A DNA stretch of 64,000 bases, from contig NZ_LYST01000039.1 in NCBI RefSeq assembly GCF_001693755.1, positions 124,001 through 188,000 of the forward strand, in the 5' to 3' direction. This stretch comes from Gilliamella sp. wkB171 (GTDB taxonomy: Bacteria; Pseudomonadota; Gammaproteobacteria; Enterobacterales; Orbaceae). The translations under genes were made by a program, and so were the position numbers. Within the stretch, counting starts at the first letter, position 1. Every line of letters starts with the position of its first letter. The notes below the pieces were generated by a model. It did not search any database. It was not told the DNA's origin and saw only the letters and a list, made by a program, of their open reading frames with translations. Below are positions 61,314-64,000 of this stretch, in pieces.

Positions 61314-62306
61314 ATGAACAATATACATGATGCCATTTCTAATCAATGCCATCGAACCGCAAAAGGTTTTCAAAATGAACAACCATTTAAAATAAAATTA
61401 CGGGATATTTGGCGTTGGCATCGACAACGAAAAGTTTTACCACCAAAAATGGGGTACGATGCATTTAGACAAACGTGGTGTGAAAATATAGATTTAACGT
61501 TGAGCGGTGACCGCGTATGGTGGATAGGGCATTCAACAACATTAATTCGCTTAAATAACAAAATAATATTGACTGATCCTATTTTTTCACAGCGAGCATC
61601 ACCTTTACAATGGATGGGACCTAAACGTTTAACCCAAGCTGCAATAAGTATTGATAAGCTTTCTCAGCTTGATTTTATTGTTATTTCGCATAATCATTAT
61701 GATCATCTAGATTTTACTAGTATAAAAAAGCTTATTGTACGGTTTGCTAATGTTACCCTGCTTGTTCCGTTAGGATTGAAAACTAAATTAATCAAATGGG
61801 GAGCAAAGAATGTAATAGAATTGGATTGGTGGGAATCAATTAATATCAATGATATTACGTTTACTGCTACGCCGGCTCAGCATTGGAGTAAGCGAGGCCT
61901 AGTTGATACCAATAAAGTATTATGGTGTGGTTGGATGATGCAGTCTAATTGTGATGGCTTAACTAAGACAGTTTATTTTATGGGCGATACCGGATATTCA
62001 CCCAGTTTAAAAAAAATTAATGAACGTTTTAGCAAAATTGATTTAGCCTTAATTCCAATAGGTGCTTATGCGCCAAGGTGGTTTATGCAATCACAGCATA
62101 TCGATCCAGCGCAAGCAGTGCAGTTATATGATGAACTTAATTGTCAATCTGCCATAGCTATTCATTGGGGAACATTTGAATTAGCCGATGATCCATTAGA
62201 TGAGCCTCCTGAATTATTAAGCTCACTTAAGCACTCGCGTCAGTTTTATTTATTGAAAATAGGCGGTAGTTTAGCTATTAATCCCGAGAATTATGAATTA
62301 AAATAA
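61314..62306 (+). CDS. Metallo-beta-lactamase-fold hydrolase, UlaG/NAPE-PLD-like
   Basis: The 330 residues have the zinc motif ISHNHYDHLDF, GHSTTLIRLNNKIILTDPIFSQRASP before it, ATPAQHWSKRG, YFMGDTGYSPS and AIHWGTFELADD near the end. This order is typical of the UlaG-like group that includes NAPE-hydrolysing phospholipase D. Members act on phospholipids, lactones or cyclic compounds; the substrate here is unknown. I take the ATG at 61314 (MNNIHDAISN), since the frame before it begins with a TTG inside folB. No good ribosome-binding site is seen, so translation may be coupled to folB, 22 bases upstream. Confidence 0.88.
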   Translation: MNNIHDAISNQCHRTAKGFQNEQPFKIKLRDIWRWHRQRKVLPPKMGYDAFRQTWCENIDLTLSGDRVWWIGHSTTLIRLNNKIILTDPIFSQRASPLQWMGPKRLTQAAISIDKLSQLDFIVISHNHYDHLDFTSIKKLIVRFANVTLLVPLGLKTKLIKWGAKNVIELDWWESININDITFTATPAQHWSKRGLVDTNKVLWCGWMMQSNCDGLTKTVYFMGDTGYSPSLKKINERFSKIDLALIPIGAYAPRWFMQSQHIDPAQAVQLYDELNCQSAIAIHWGTFELADDPLDEPPELLSSLKHSRQFYLLKIGGSLAINPENYELK

Positions 62307-62370
62307 TATTAATCAACAATAATATGAATAAATTAAAAAAAGCCATTGGCCTAGAATATTGAGGAAACAT

Positions 62371-62577
62371 ATGAAATCTAATCTTATTGCATTGTCCTGC
62401 TTAGTAATGAGTTTAACTTTAGTTGGTTGTGGTGGCAAAAATGATGAAGGCAAAAAATACCATTGGTCAAAAGCACATGGCGTTTTAGAAGATTGCCGTG
62501 GTGTGATGAATAAATCACAACAGTGTGAAACTAACGGTAATAATCAACAATATTTGTTTCAAATAGATAGGTATTAA
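62371..62577 (+). CDS. Small lipoprotein of unknown function
   Basis: The 68-residue precursor MKSNLIALSCLVMSLTLVGCGG has an excellent lipobox (C20) after TTGAGGAA. The mature part is short and polar, with two more cysteines (DCRGVMNKSQQCETN) that could form a loop. No family is recognised. It ends one base before the EamA gene begins, so they are co-transcribed. The cysteine loop and aromatic tail (QYLFQIDRY) look like a real folded domain. Confidence 0.75.
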   Translation: MKSNLIALSCLVMSLTLVGCGGKNDEGKKYHWSKAHGVLEDCRGVMNKSQQCETNGNNQQYLFQIDRY

Positions 62578-62578
62578 T

Positions 62579-63007
62579 ATGAGTGCTTGGCTCATTTATG
62601 CATTATTGTCGGCAATTTCGGCTGCTTTTGTCGCTATTTTAGGTAAAATTGGTTTACAGCATCTTGATGCCAACACCGCAACTGCTATTCGTGCAATTGT
62701 AATGGCTATCTTCTTAGTGGGCGTTGTGGTAGTACAAGGTAAACTGAACTTGATTAGTACTTTTTTGAACGACAAAAAAGCGTTATTCATCATTGCACTT
62801 AGTGGTATTGCTGGCGCTTTATCTTGGTTGTTTTATTTTATGGCAATCAAAGAGGGCAAAGTATCTCAAGTTGCTCCTATAGATAAGCTGAGTGTCGTTT
62901 TTGCTGTTATCTTTGCCGTCATTTTATTTGGTGAAAAAATTTCCTTTCTTGCCAGTATCGGCGTTTTAATGATTGCCGCTGGTGCAATTTTAGTTGCACT
63001 ATTTTAG
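62579..63007 (+). CDS. Single-domain EamA (DMT) membrane protein
   Basis: The 142 residues form five hydrophobic helices: IYALLSAISAAFVAILGKIG, AIRAIVMAIFLVGVVVV, ALFIIALSGIAGALSWLFYF, LSVVFAVIFAVILFGEKIS and LASIGVLMIAAGAILVALF. This is one EamA domain, half the usual ten-helix transporter, so it would have to dimerise, as EmrE-type and YddG-half proteins do. The substrate is unknown. Its last 9 bases overlap the end of moeA on the other strand. Confidence 0.9.
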   Translation: MSAWLIYALLSAISAAFVAILGKIGLQHLDANTATAIRAIVMAIFLVGVVVVQGKLNLISTFLNDKKALFIIALSGIAGALSWLFYFMAIKEGKVSQVAPIDKLSVVFAVIFAVILFGEKISFLASIGVLMIAAGAILVALF

Positions 63008-64000
63008 TAGTGCATTAAATAGCTCAACGGTAACAAGTTCGCCTTTTTTAACATTGCCCCGTTCTTGTTCAAGCAAAATAAAGCAGTTAGCGCTATTGAA
63101 CGATTGTGTTATGTGTGATCCTTGTTGACCTGTTGTGGTGACGGCTAACTCACCTTGATCATCAATGTATAGTTTGCCGCGTTGAAAATCCATTCGACCG
63201 ATACTTTTTTTCAAATCACAGGCAGTTTTGATGGTAAAAGATGTATTGATCGATAAGCGTTGTTGTCCACTTAACATTAAAATTATTGGTTGAACTAATT
63301 GATAAAAAGTCACTAATGTTGAGACCGGATTACCCGGTAATCCACAAAATAATGCATCGCCAATTTTACCTAGTGCAAAGGGTTTTCCGGGTTTGATGGC
63401 AATTTTCCAAAAATCAATTTCGCCCAATTGTTCTAAAGCCATTTTGGTATAATCGGCATCACCAACTGATACTCCACCACTTGTGATGATTAAATTAGCT
63501 TGTTTAGCGGCATTAGATAACGCCTGTTTGATTTGCATGGGATCGTCAGGAATAATACCTAAGTCGATAATTTCGCAGTTTAGTTTTTGTAATAATAATC
63601 TTAAGGTGAAACGGTTACTATCATAAATACTAGTGTTATTAGATAAAGGCTCACCAATAGAGGTTAATTCGTTACCAGTAGAAAAAATAGCTACTTTCAA
63701 TTTTTTAAATACGGTAAGTTGATTAATTCCTAGCGTTGCAAGGGTTGATAGGGTTGGTATGGTTAATTTAGTGCCACACTCAACGGTGATAGCATCTTTT
63801 TTTATGTCTTCTCCACATCGACGAATGTTATCACCGCTTTTTATTTCATTTAAAAATGTAATTCCTAAATCCGATTTTTCGGTTTGCTCTTGCATGACAA
63901 CTGCATCTGCATCATTAGGTAAGGCCGCACCTGTCATAATTCGTAAACATGTGCCTTTTGGCCAATGAAGATTGTCAATATCATCGCCTGCATAAATAAC
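62999..64000 (-). CDS. moeA: Molybdopterin molybdenumtransferase (5' end outside window)
   Basis: MoeA inserts molybdate into adenylated molybdopterin. The frame stays open to base 64000: before the ATG at 63937 it reads VIYAGDDIDNLHWPKGTCLR directly into IMTGAALPNDADAVVMQE, which is the family core. About 334 C-terminal residues are therefore present of roughly 410. Other blocks are STGNELTS, YDSNRFTL, TSGGVSVGDADYTK and KPGKPFALGKIGDALFCGLPGNPVS. A molybdoenzyme such as nitrate, formate or TMAO/DMSO reductase is implied elsewhere in the genome. Confidence 0.96.
   Translation of the reverse strand, partial: VIYAGDDIDNLHWPKGTCLRIMTGAALPNDADAVVMQEQTEKSDLGITFLNEIKSGDNIRRCGEDIKKDAITVECGTKLTIPTLSTLATLGINQLTVFKKLKVAIFSTGNELTSIGEPLSNNTSIYDSNRFTLRLLLQKLNCEIIDLGIIPDDPMQIKQALSNAAKQANLIITSGGVSVGDADYTKMALEQLGEIDFWKIAIKPGKPFALGKIGDALFCGLPGNPVSTLVTFYQLVQPIILMLSGQQRLSINTSFTIKTACDLKKSIGRMDFQRGKLYIDDQGELAVTTTGQQGSHITQSFNSANCFILLEQERGNVKKGELVTVELFNALLK

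Overview
This 64-kb window is an AT-rich chromosomal segment of a gammaproteobacterium. Many genes match their E. coli orthologs closely along the whole protein (ClpB, HtpG, GuaB, Pgm, SeqA, MnmA-HflD-PurB, RsmE-GshB-YqgE-YqgF, NifJ/YdbK). The low GC, reduced synteny and gene content suggest Orbaceae (for example a Gilliamella-like insect-gut symbiont); this assignment is an inference from composition and content, not from a marker gene. I see no rRNA, tRNA, CRISPR array or complete insertion sequence.

Layout. 1-7.2 kb: the 3' part of pgeF (cut by the left edge), a decayed stretch, queD-queE, clpB with a heat-shock-like promoter and a conserved internal start, a gap with gene debris, and a HAD phosphatase. 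7.2-11.3 kb: a DeoR regulator overlapping an unknown exported protein, then an exported lectin-like protein whose 5' end carries ten perfect 7-bp repeats, a probable phase-variation switch. 11.8-20 kb: ogt, then a co-directional block bglG-bglF-bglA followed by a lipoprotein histidine phosphatase, an OprD-type porin and a second exported histidine phosphatase; a ribonucleic antiterminator (RAT) with terminator and a perfect CRP half-site pair lie between bglG and bglF. 20-36.5 kb: htpG, an NSS transporter, ubiG, guaB, a paralog of the lectin-like protein, pgm-seqA, slyB, gloA, gmk and hemX-hemY (HemY short). 36.5-42 kb: azlCD, a three-copy tandem array of DUF3304-like lipoprotein genes (two broken), and hemC-hemD, now separated from hemXY and on the other strand. 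42-50.9 kb: mnmA-hflD-purB, an orphan S24 repressor/Ner pair, tpiA, zapB, and a DUF2868 / GTPase-DUF3482 / NlpC-P60 lipoprotein cluster. 51-64 kb: a Tat-exported HisC-like aminotransferase, nifJ, purM, rsmE-gshB-GNAT-yqgE-yqgF, folB, a metallo-beta-lactamase-fold enzyme, a small lipoprotein, a small EamA protein and moeA (cut by the right edge).

How the genes fit together. Most of the window is core metabolism: queuosine precursor synthesis, purines, haem, glycolysis, proteostasis and tRNA modification. NifJ and the PTS point to fermentative sugar use. The bgl block plus porin and secreted phosphatases looks like a glycoside uptake module. The accessory signal is at the cell surface: two modular exported proteins, one apparently switched on and off by repeat slippage, and a decaying array of lipoproteins of a family I associate with immunity to type VI secretion effectors. 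These are the parts most worth following up.
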